Below are positions 33,585 through 41,373 of a stretch of 64,000 bases of DNA, piece after piece. Positions within the stretch are counted from its first letter, which is position 1, and each line of letters begins with the position of its first letter. The translations under genes were made by a program, and so were the position numbers. The notes under the pieces were generated by a model. The model had not been told where the DNA came from. It saw nothing but the letters and a program-made list of their open reading frames with translations, and ran no database searches. The DNA lies in contig NZ_JACHVQ010000001.1 in assembly GCF_014190805.1 (NCBI RefSeq), forward strand, positions 2,046,001-2,110,000, in the 5' to 3' direction. Source of the stretch: Flexivirga oryzae (GTDB lineage Bacteria > Actinomycetota > Actinomycetes > Actinomycetales > Dermatophilaceae).

Positions 33585-34777
33585 CCGTTCCCACCATCGC
33601 CGGCGCCCAGCTCGGTGGCTCGACCGACCTGCCTCTGCTGGTGTGCGGCCCATCCCTCGGTACGTCAGCGACTGCGCTCTGGTCGACCACCGCGGAGCTA
33701 CTCAGCAACGAATTCCACGTCGTGGCATGGGATCTCCCGGGCCACGGTTACAGCCATGGGCCGGCCGAGGCAGGGCTGACCATGCATGAGCTGGCCGATG
33801 GTGTGCTGCAGTTCGTGGACGGTGTGCTGTCCGAGCGGGGTGAGCCGAGCGGGAGCTTCGTGTATGCCGGTGACTCCGTCGGCGGTGCCGTCGGCCAGCA
33901 ACTACTGCTCGACCACCGGGGCCGTGTCACCGGCGCCGTGCTTGCCTGCACCGTGCCTCGCTTCGCGGATGAGTCGATGTGGCGGGAGCGGGCCGAAAAG
34001 GTCCGTGTCTCAGGCACACCCGTCATGGTGGAGGGTTCGGCGAAGCGGTGGTTCGCACCGGGATTCATCGAACAACATTCGGACGTCGTTGCCGCACTGC
34101 TGCATTCGTTGCAGGAGGCCGACCGCTTCGGGTACGCCGCTGTCTGCGACGCACTGGCCACGTTCGACATCCGCGCGCAGCTCGGCCGCATCGAGGCTCC
34201 GGTGATCGCGATCGCCGGAGCCTACGACGAAGCGGCGCCGGTCGCGAGCATGGCCGCCCTGGCACACGGTGTGGCCGACGGCCGGCTCGTCATACTCGAT
34301 CACGTGGGCCACCAGGCGCCGGTCGAGGCTCCGGAAGAGGTCGCTCGCGCCATACGAGAAGTAGCCGGAAAGCCGCTCTCCCCCACCACGATTGCCGACC
34401 GCTCCGAAGCCGGAATGGGCGTGCGCCGGGAGGTCCTCGGCGGAGCTCACGTCGACCGGGCGAACGCGGGCATCACGGACTTCACACGCGACTTCCAAGC
34501 GTTCATCACCGATTACGCGTGGGGTGGCATCTGGGCGCGGCCGGGACTGTCCCGCCGCGAACGCTCGATCGCCGTGCTCACCGCCATGATCGCGCGCGGG
34601 CACCACGACGAGCTCGCGATGCATGTGCGCGCGGCGCTCACCAACGGGCTGAGCGTCGAGGAGATCAAGGAAGTCCTGCTGCAGAGCGCGATCTATTGCG
34701 GGGTGCCGGACGCCAATACGGCCTTCCGGATCGCCCAGCGCGTGCTGGAGGAAGCTAGTCGCGCGAGCGACGAATAG
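33581..34777 (+). CDS. pcaL: Fused enol-lactone hydrolase / carboxymuconolactone decarboxylase
   Basis: A 398-residue fusion, known as PcaL in actinobacteria. Residues 1 to about 260 are an alpha/beta-hydrolase (PcaD) with DLPGHGYS, nucleophile elbow GDSVGG and a late His in DHVGHQAP. Residues about 285-398 are a PcaC carboxymuconolactone decarboxylase (GMGVRREVLGGAHVDRA, YAWGGIWARPGLSRRERS, then YCGVPDANTAF). It runs the last two steps to 3-oxoadipate in the protocatechuate branch. A strong hairpin follows. Confidence 0.95.
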   Translation: MTVPTIAGAQLGGSTDLPLLVCGPSLGTSATALWSTTAELLSNEFHVVAWDLPGHGYSHGPAEAGLTMHELADGVLQFVDGVLSERGEPSGSFVYAGDSVGGAVGQQLLLDHRGRVTGAVLACTVPRFADESMWRERAEKVRVSGTPVMVEGSAKRWFAPGFIEQHSDVVAALLHSLQEADRFGYAAVCDALATFDIRAQLGRIEAPVIAIAGAYDEAAPVASMAALAHGVADGRLVILDHVGHQAPVEAPEEVARAIREVAGKPLSPTTIADRSEAGMGVRREVLGGAHVDRANAGITDFTRDFQAFITDYAWGGIWARPGLSRRERSIAVLTAMIARGHHDELAMHVRAALTNGLSVEEIKEVLLQSAIYCGVPDANTAFRIAQRVLEEASRASDE

Positions 34778-34810
34778 GCGCGTGGCTGGCCGTGCCGGGC
34801 GCGTGCGCGG

Positions 34811-34850
34811 CGTGCCGGAGTCTCCCCAGTGGGGACTCCGGTACGGTTTT
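34811..34850 (+). terminator. Rho-independent terminator after pcaL
   Basis: A long stem (CGTGCCGGAG with CTCCGGTACG, one G-T pair) continues after a two-base bulge into TCCCC-AGT-GGGGA, and is followed by GTTTT. It closes the pcaHGBL transcript. A second GC-rich dyad (CCCTCCCCTGGGGGG) follows near 34872-34886 and may serve the opposite pcaJ transcript. Confidence 0.7.
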
Positions 34851-34923
34851 CGCGGGATTTCCGTACCGCACCCTCCCCTGGGGGGACCTACGCACGGCCG
34901 GGCCGGACCCGGCCGTCAGCAGG

Positions 34924-35583
34924 TCACAACCCCAGGCGCTCCGACAGGTCGGCCGCGCTGATGCCCCAGGTCTGCCGGATCTGCGCGCCGTCCGGACCGA
35001 CGTCGATCACCGCATCCGGGCTGTAGATCCGGCTGACACAACGCACACCGGTCAGCGGGTAACTACATTCCGCAACGACTTTCGGCTCACCCTTCTTGGT
35101 GAACAGCGACATCATCACGAAGACCTGTCGAGCACCGATGGCGAGATCCATCGCGCCGCCGACCGCCGGGATCGCTCCAGGCGCGCCGGTGTGCCAGTTG
35201 GCGAGGTCACCGTGCGTCGACACCTGGTAGGCCCCGAGCACGCACACGTCGAGGTGCCCGCCGCGCATCATCGCGAACGAGTCGGCGTGGTGGAAGTAGG
35301 ACGCGCCCGGCAGTTCGGTGACGGGCACCTTGCCCGCGTTCGTCAGGTCGGGGTCGATCTCGTCGTCCGCCGCCTTCGGGCCCATGCCGAGCATGCCGTT
35401 CTCGGTGTGCAGGGTGACGCCCTGCTCGGCGCGTAGGTGGTCGGCGACCTTGGTGGGTTGCCCGATGCCGAGATTGACGAAGGCGCCGGAGGGTATGTCG
35501 CCCGCGACGATCGCCGCGACTTCGCCCATCTCGAGAGCGCCACGGTCGAGGTGCTCGACGAGCTGATCGGTCTGCGTGGTCAT
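34924..35583 (-). CDS. pcaJ: 3-Oxoadipate CoA-transferase beta subunit
   Basis: A 219-residue CoA-transferase small subunit. The catalytic Glu lies in HTENGMLGMGP. It moves CoA from succinyl-CoA to 3-oxoadipate with PcaI. Its start overlaps the pcaI stop. As the only oxoadipate CoA-transferase in the window it serves both the protocatechuate and the catechol ortho branch. Confidence 0.9.
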   Translation of the reverse strand: MTTQTDQLVEHLDRGALEMGEVAAIVAGDIPSGAFVNLGIGQPTKVADHLRAEQGVTLHTENGMLGMGPKAADDEIDPDLTNAGKVPVTELPGASYFHHADSFAMMRGGHLDVCVLGAYQVSTHGDLANWHTGAPGAIPAVGGAMDLAIGARQVFVMMSLFTKKGEPKVVAECSYPLTGVRCVSRIYSPDAVIDVGPDGAQIRQTWGISAADLSERLGL

Positions 35584-36275
35584 CGCGCCCCCTGGACGGT
35601 GTAGTGACGGGCCTCGACCCGGACGATCCGGTCGACGTAGATCGACGGTGTGACAACGGCTTCCGGGTCAAGCGTGCCCACCGGAACGACCTCGTTCACC
35701 TGCGCGATCGTCGTCGTGGCGGCGGTCGCCATGACCGGACCGAAGTTCCGGGCCGTCTTGCGATAGACAAGGTTGCCGACGGTGTCCGCTTGGTATGCCG
35801 AAATCAGCGCGTAGTCGGCCCGGATCGGGTGTTCGAGGAGGTACTCCCGCCCGTCGAAGACCCGGCTCTCCTTGCCTTCGGCCAAGGGAGTTCCGACTGC
35901 CGTCGGGCAGTAGAACGGTCCTACCCCTGCGCCGGCCGCGCGCATGCGCTCCGCCAGGTTGCCCTGCGGCACGACTTCCAGCTCGACCTTCCCTCCGAGG
36001 TAGAGCTCGTCGAAGATGTACGAATCCACCTGTCGGGGAAAGGAACACACGACCTTGCGGACCTGGCCCGCCTTGAGCAGGGCTGCGAGTCCGACCTCGC
36101 CGTTGCCCGCGTTGTTGGAGACGATCGTCAGCTCTTTGGCACCCTGCCGGATGAGTCCGTCGATGAGATCGAACGGCATCCCTGCGAGCCCGAAGCCACC
36201 GACCAGGACGGTGGATCCGTCCTCGATCCCGGCGACTGCCTCGTCGACTGTTTCGTGGACGACCGCGGCGCTCAT
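35580..36275 (-). CDS. pcaI: 3-Oxoadipate CoA-transferase alpha subunit
   Basis: A 231-residue CoA-transferase subunit with the VGGFGLAGMPFDLIDGL CoA-binding glycine loop and SNNAGNG. It forms a heteromer with PcaJ. Translationally coupled to pcaF upstream and pcaJ downstream by ATGA overlaps. Confidence 0.9.
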   Translation of the reverse strand: MSAAVVHETVDEAVAGIEDGSTVLVGGFGLAGMPFDLIDGLIRQGAKELTIVSNNAGNGEVGLAALLKAGQVRKVVCSFPRQVDSYIFDELYLGGKVELEVVPQGNLAERMRAAGAGVGPFYCPTAVGTPLAEGKESRVFDGREYLLEHPIRADYALISAYQADTVGNLVYRKTARNFGPVMATAATTTIAQVNEVVPVGTLDPEAVVTPSIYVDRIVRVEARHYTVQGAR

Positions 36276-37468
36276 TGCGAAGCAGCCGGGTTCTCGAGTA
36301 CGACGGCCAGACCCTGCCCGACGCCGATGCAGATGCCGGCGACGCCATACCGCAGATTGTCCTCACGCAGCACCTTGGCCAACGTCGCGAGGATGCGGCC
36401 GCCGGAGGCACCCAGTGGGTGGCCTATGGAGATGGCGCCGCCGCGGGTGTTGACGATCTCGGGGTCGATCGGCCAGGCGTCGACGCACGCCAGCGACTGC
36501 ACGGCGAACGCCTCGTTGAGCTCGACCCGGCCGACCTGGTCCCAGTCGATGCCGGCACGTTTGAGTGCGCGGTTGGCTGCCTCGACCGGTGCGTAACCGA
36601 AGGCCTGCGGTTCCAGCGCCATCACGCCGCGCCCGGCGATGCGGGCGATCGGCTCGACGCCGAGCTGTTCGGCGGCGGCCTCCGAACCGAGCAGCACCGC
36701 CGAGGCACCGTCGTTCAGCGGGGAGGCGTTACCGGCAGTGATCGTGCCGTCGGGGCGGAACGCCGGCTTCAGCCCGGCGAGCACGTCGACGGTCGTCGTG
36801 GCGCGGATCGATTCGTCGCGCACGACCGGGTCGCCCTTCGGCCGCTCGACCGGGGTGACGAGGCTGTCGTAGAAGCCGTCCTCCCAGGCCTTGTTGGCGA
36901 GATCGTGTGAGCGGGCGGCGAATTCGTCCTGCCGCTCGCGGCTGATGCCGAAACGTTCCTGCAGCTGCTCGTTGCCCTCGCCCAGGCTGACCGTCCACTC
37001 CTTCGGCATCGCCGGGTTGACCAGCCGCCAGCCGAGCGTCGTCGAGACGGCCGTGACGTCGCGAGCCGGGTAGGCGCGGCTGGGCTTCGGCAGCACCCAG
37101 GGGGCCCGCGTCATCGACTCGACACCACCGGTCAGCACGATGTCGGCGTCACCGGTCTCGATCTGTCGGCTGGCCATCATCGCCGCGTCCAGGCTGGATC
37201 CACACAGCCGGTTGATCGTCGTTCCGGGCACGGAGGTCGGCAGTCCGGCGAGCAGGGCGGCCATCCGGCCCACGTTGCGGTTCGCCTCACCCGCGCCGTT
37301 CGCGTTGCCCCACACGACATCGTCGATCGCCGCCGGGTCCAGGTTCGGGACGTCGGCGAGCACCGCACGGATCGCGTGGGCTGCCAGGTCGTCAGGGCGG
37401 ACGTCGGCCAACCCACCGTTGAACTTGCCGAAAGGCGTCCGGCGCGCTGCATAGATGAAGGAAGTCAT
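36272..37468 (-). CDS. pcaF: 3-Oxoadipyl-CoA thiolase
   Basis: A 398-residue thiolase. Nucleophilic Cys in NRLCGSSLDAAMMAS, His in SIGHPLGASGGR and second Cys in AGICIGVGQG are present. It splits 3-oxoadipyl-CoA into succinyl-CoA and acetyl-CoA. First gene of the minus-strand pcaFIJ operon, divergent from a LysR gene with a dyad in between. Start is ATG 37468 after a GAGGT site. Confidence 0.95.
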   Translation of the reverse strand: MTSFIYAARRTPFGKFNGGLADVRPDDLAAHAIRAVLADVPNLDPAAIDDVVWGNANGAGEANRNVGRMAALLAGLPTSVPGTTINRLCGSSLDAAMMASRQIETGDADIVLTGGVESMTRAPWVLPKPSRAYPARDVTAVSTTLGWRLVNPAMPKEWTVSLGEGNEQLQERFGISRERQDEFAARSHDLANKAWEDGFYDSLVTPVERPKGDPVVRDESIRATTTVDVLAGLKPAFRPDGTITAGNASPLNDGASAVLLGSEAAAEQLGVEPIARIAGRGVMALEPQAFGYAPVEAANRALKRAGIDWDQVGRVELNEAFAVQSLACVDAWPIDPEIVNTRGGAISIGHPLGASGGRILATLAKVLREDNLRYGVAGICIGVGQGLAVVLENPAASQ

Positions 37469-37493
37469 ACCTCGACGGTAGCGCCGAAGGTGC

Positions 37494-37513
37494 ATATTCT
37501 GAAGTATCAATAT
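37494..37513. promoter_or_regulatory. LysR-type T-N11-A site between pcaF and lysR
   Basis: ATATTCTGAAGTATCAATAT: five-base arms ATATT and AATAT, unusually AT-rich for this DNA, centred in the 70-base divergent promoter. A typical activator site for the adjacent LysR regulator. Confidence 0.6.
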
Positions 37514-37538
37514 CCTTCGCGATTAAGAGCCTGAACAT

Positions 37539-38420
37539 ATGGAATTACGACACCTGCGCTACTTCATCGCCGTCGCCGAGGAGCAGCACTTCACCCGCGC
37601 GGCGGAGCGGCTGCACATGGCGCAGCCGCCCCTCTCCCAGGCGATCCGGCAGCTGGAGTCCGAGCTGGGTGTCGAACTGCTGCACCGCAGTACCCGCAGC
37701 GTCCGGCTGACCGCGGCGGGAGAGGCGTACCTCGACCGGGCGCGCGATGTCCTCCACGAACTGGGTGACGCCGCCGAGCACGCACGTCGGGTTGCGGCGG
37801 GCACCGTCGGGCACCTCGTCATCGGGTGTGTCGGCTCCGCAACGTATTCCCTGCTCCCCCAGCTGTCCCATGGCCTGGCCCGCGAGCTGCCCGGCGTCGA
37901 CTTCGCCTTCCGGGGCGAGATGCTCGTCCCTGATCAGATCGCAGCACTCCGTGGGGGCGACATCGATATCGCGCTGCTGCGGCCCCCGGTCGCCGACCTC
38001 GGGCTCGTGGTGGAGCCGATCCGTCAGGACCGCTTGGTCGTGGCGCTGCCGGAGAGTCATGCACTCGCCTCGGCCGCACGGGTGCGGGTCAAGCAGTTGG
38101 TGGATTGCGACATGATCATCCACTCCGCCGACCGCCGATCGATGATGTATGACGTCGCGCTACGACTCCTGCGGGGAGCCGGCATCGAACCGCACATCCG
38201 GCACGAGGTGGGCGAAACCTCAACACTGGTAACACTTGTCGCGGGTGGCCTGGGTGTCGCGATCGTCCCCGAGCCGGTCAGCGCGCTGCGCCTGGAAGGT
38301 GTCGTCTACCGGCCGCTGGTGAACCCGACCGAGACGGTCCCCCTGGCGGTGGCCCACCGCGCCGACCGGGACGAGCCGCATCTGGCACGCGCCGTCGGCG
38401 TCATACACGAGCTGACGTAG
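37539..38420 (+). CDS. LysR-family regulator of pcaFIJ
   Basis: A 293-residue LysR regulator. N-terminal winged helix (RAAERLHMAQPPLSQAIRQL) and a C-terminal periplasmic-binding-like effector domain. Divergent from pcaF with a shared dyad, so it probably activates pcaFIJ in response to an oxoadipate- or muconate-type effector, in the manner of CatR or PcaQ. It resembles the LysR genes at 46216 and 51060 in its DNA-binding half. Confidence 0.8.
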   Translation: MELRHLRYFIAVAEEQHFTRAAERLHMAQPPLSQAIRQLESELGVELLHRSTRSVRLTAAGEAYLDRARDVLHELGDAAEHARRVAAGTVGHLVIGCVGSATYSLLPQLSHGLARELPGVDFAFRGEMLVPDQIAALRGGDIDIALLRPPVADLGLVVEPIRQDRLVVALPESHALASAARVRVKQLVDCDMIIHSADRRSMMYDVALRLLRGAGIEPHIRHEVGETSTLVTLVAGGLGVAIVPEPVSALRLEGVVYRPLVNPTETVPLAVAHRADRDEPHLARAVGVIHELT

Positions 38421-38456
38421 TCAGCATCTCCGACCCTGGGCAAGCCCTCCGCCGAG

Positions 38457-38487
38457 AGGCTCAGCAATTCCCGAAAGGCTCAGCAAT
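38457..38487. repeat. Two 12-base direct repeats between convergent genes
   Basis: AGGCTCAGCAAT occurs at 38457-38468 and 38476-38487, 19 bases apart, in the space between the LysR and benR stops. Function unknown. Confidence 0.4.
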
Positions 38488-38517
38488 ACCGGAACTTTCG
38501 GCCCGTTCCGACCGGGA

Positions 38518-41370
38518 TTACTGGGCCTGTCGGTGGGTTTGTGAGCCTCTCGGTGAAGGGGAGGGCGTGTCGTCGGTCGGCCACTGTGACGCGAGCTGGG
38601 ACCGAGACCGCACGCCGAGCTTCGCGTAGGTGCGAGTCAGGTGGTACTGCACGGTTTTCACCGACAGGAAGAGCTCAGCGGCAACCTCCTTGTTCGTGCG
38701 TCCCTGTGCCACGAGCGCGGCGACGGCAGACTCCTGCGGAGTGAGGACGTCCGAATGCGCATCGGTGCTCCGCGGCGCATTGACACCGCCAGCAGCCAGC
38801 TCCCGGTCACACCTGCGGACGTACGTGGTTGCGCCCAGCCGGGCGAACTGGTCGCGGGCCGAGGTCAACACCGCATCGGCCTCCGCACGACGTCCGGCCC
38901 GGCGCAACGTTTGCCCGAACGCGAAGTGCGCCCGGGCCTGGTCGTACGGAAACGGCAACCGGGAGATCAGGTCGATCGCATCGGTGAAGCTCGCGCGTGC
39001 CGATTCCAGGTCGCCGGTCTGTCCGTGCCACCGACCGCGCGCATAGCCGAGCCGAGCAAGTGTGGACACGTGACCCGCACTCGCTGCGCGCTTTTCGTGT
39101 GGCCGCAGAAAGCGATCGGCCTCGTCGAGCCGGCCCGACACGACGAGCGCGTTCGCGTAGACGTCGGCCCACGGCCAGAACCCGGGACAACCGATCCATT
39201 CCGCGGCCCATGGCTCGGTGAGGAAGGCCAGCGCGCGGACGACGGCTGGGTAGTCGGCACGTGCCTCATGCAGTGCCGCCTGGCCGAGAGCGGCCGGGAC
39301 CCGCATGATCGGGTAGTCGTGCTGGCTCACCGACCCGAGCCGCAGGCAGCGATCGGCCATCGCCCACTCCCCGCGCAGCGTGTGGACCTGCGCGCGCGTC
39401 CACTGCAGCAACGGCACGAGCAGCGACATACCGGAGCTCTCCGCCAGGGCCGCCCCCGTCGTCGCGGTGTGCAGTGCGGCGGCCCAGTCGCCGGTCAGGA
39501 ACTGCACCCGAGCGAGCCATGCTCGCGCCCACAACGAGATCCGCAGTGAACCGCCCAGATGGTCGGTGGGCACCGCACGCTCCAACTCGTCACGCGCCCG
39601 CTGTGGATCGTCGGCAGCGAGGTGCAGCCAGCCCGCGGCCATCCGGACCCGGGCTGCGACAGCATCCTCGGGCAGTTCTGCGATCAGCGCCGCGTATCCG
39701 TCCAGAGCGCCTGCCGGAGAGTCGATGACGGCACTCCCGAGTCCCCGGATCGCCGTCGCCTCAATCGCGGCAGGGGTGCCGGCTGCTGCCAACTCTGTTG
39801 CCTTGTCGGCCCACGAAACCAGCTGCTCTGCTTGGCAATTGGCAAGGCTGTGCAGCACGTGACGCTGTGCGACAACCGAAGCGGACGCCGGGTCCCGACG
39901 AGGGTTGACCAGTTCCCACGCCCGGCGCAGCCTGCCATCGGCCTCCCCCGATCGGCCCCGGACGACTGCCAGGTAGCCCAGGACGGCGTTGCGCTGTGGT
40001 GTCTCCCTCAGCGATTCCAGCTCGGCGAGGTGTCGTGACGCGCCGGGTACGTCTCCCGCGCCGACCAGGGCGTCCGTTGCTCCGACCAGGCGTGACCCTG
40101 CCAGGTCGGGGTCGCTCGTCGCCCTGGCCGCGAGATACAACAGTTCGCCGGTGCTCGCCCACGCGCCCTTCACCGCCTCGCGCGCGGCCTGCTCCGCAAG
40201 CAGGTCCGCGAGATCGTCGTCCGGCAGGTCCTGGCAGTACCAGCGGTGGCGAAGTGCTGCTGCGGGATCGTCCACCACCTCGGCAGCGCGCGAGTGTATG
40301 GCGGCACGGATCGCCGGGCCCACCTCGTCCACGACGGCCCGACCGGTGACGGTGTCGCGTATGCGCAGCATCGTGGCCTCTGCATCGAGCGGCACCACCA
40401 GCTCGCTGTGCAGCACCTGCGCAACGGTCTGCGCGGTGACCCCGCCGCCGGCGACCTCCGCAGCGGCACGCAGCTGCACCCGTCCGTTGAGCCGGTCCGC
40501 CTCCTCCAGCACGGCGATCACGTTCACCAACCGGCGACCCTCCTCCGGCAGGGCGGCCAGGCGCGCGCGCACCGCCCGACGCACGCTCGACGGAGCCGGC
40601 AGTGCGAGGCTGGTGGCTGCCCAGTCGCCCGGCGAAACCTCGCGCAGCAGTTCGGCGATCGACCTGGTGTTCCCGTCGGTATGCCGCACCAAGTGGGCTA
40701 TTTCGGCCGTCGGCACGAGCACACCGAACTGTTCGGCGAGCACCGTGACATCGTCCGGGGTGAGGGGGCGTAGATCGACAACGTGATCGGCGGCAGCCCG
40801 CACGTCGTCGTACAGGTTGTCCTGAGCGGCGTCCTCGTGACGGTGCGACGACAGGGGCGATCCGGGGTGCAACGGCTCGGTCCAGTCGAGCACGATCAAC
40901 AGCGACCGGACGGCGCCCAATCGCGCGCTGCTCAACAGCGATTCGATCGTCAGTCGATCGGCCAGGTGCGCATTGGACACGACCACGGCGCAGTCCCACC
41001 GGCGCCCGCTCGGCTCCACCGAGCCGACCAGGAGCCGCGCGGCATCGCCCGGGTCATCGGGGACTTGCTCCTCCGCCAGCGCCGAAATGCCGTCACCGGC
41101 ACGATGCCGGGCCCACGGAAGACCGGTCACCTGACGCACAGTCGCCACGTCAACGGCACCACCGGGGGCACAGAGTGCAACGAACTGCCTTGCGAATGTG
41201 GTTGATCCGCTCCCCGAAGCGCCGGTGATCAAGACGACGGCCGACCGCGGAAGGTCGGAGTTGACCGCACCGACCAGCCTGTCGAGGGTCAGCTGTCTGC
41301 CCGGCACGGTCGTCGGCGAGTTGTCCACCGTGTCACCGTACGACGACAGCGGCCTGTCCCGCCCGGGCAC
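38518..41370 (-). CDS. benR: Large LuxR-type (LAL) regulator, BenR-like
   Basis: A 950-residue regulator: N-terminal P-loop ATPase-like domain (loop at residues 50-58), a long helical repeat region, and a LuxR helix-turn-helix at about 873-935 (LTPQESAVAALVAQGRTNKEV, KTVQYHLTRTYAKLGV). In corynebacteria the ben operon is controlled by a LuxR-type BenR, and this gene follows benCD after three bases. The P-loop reads GASGSGSTT, with Ser where the ATP-binding Lys normally stands, so nucleotide binding may be weak or lost. It starts with GTG at 41370. Confidence 0.8.
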   Translation of the reverse strand: MPGRDRPLSSYGDTVDNSPTTVPGRQLTLDRLVGAVNSDLPRSAVVLITGASGSGSTTFARQFVALCAPGGAVDVATVRQVTGLPWARHRAGDGISALAEEQVPDDPGDAARLLVGSVEPSGRRWDCAVVVSNAHLADRLTIESLLSSARLGAVRSLLIVLDWTEPLHPGSPLSSHRHEDAAQDNLYDDVRAAADHVVDLRPLTPDDVTVLAEQFGVLVPTAEIAHLVRHTDGNTRSIAELLREVSPGDWAATSLALPAPSSVRRAVRARLAALPEEGRRLVNVIAVLEEADRLNGRVQLRAAAEVAGGGVTAQTVAQVLHSELVVPLDAEATMLRIRDTVTGRAVVDEVGPAIRAAIHSRAAEVVDDPAAALRHRWYCQDLPDDDLADLLAEQAAREAVKGAWASTGELLYLAARATSDPDLAGSRLVGATDALVGAGDVPGASRHLAELESLRETPQRNAVLGYLAVVRGRSGEADGRLRRAWELVNPRRDPASASVVAQRHVLHSLANCQAEQLVSWADKATELAAAGTPAAIEATAIRGLGSAVIDSPAGALDGYAALIAELPEDAVAARVRMAAGWLHLAADDPQRARDELERAVPTDHLGGSLRISLWARAWLARVQFLTGDWAAALHTATTGAALAESSGMSLLVPLLQWTRAQVHTLRGEWAMADRCLRLGSVSQHDYPIMRVPAALGQAALHEARADYPAVVRALAFLTEPWAAEWIGCPGFWPWADVYANALVVSGRLDEADRFLRPHEKRAASAGHVSTLARLGYARGRWHGQTGDLESARASFTDAIDLISRLPFPYDQARAHFAFGQTLRRAGRRAEADAVLTSARDQFARLGATTYVRRCDRELAAGGVNAPRSTDAHSDVLTPQESAVAALVAQGRTNKEVAAELFLSVKTVQYHLTRTYAKLGVRSRSQLASQWPTDDTPSPSPRGSQTHRQAQ

Positions 41371-41373
41371 GCG

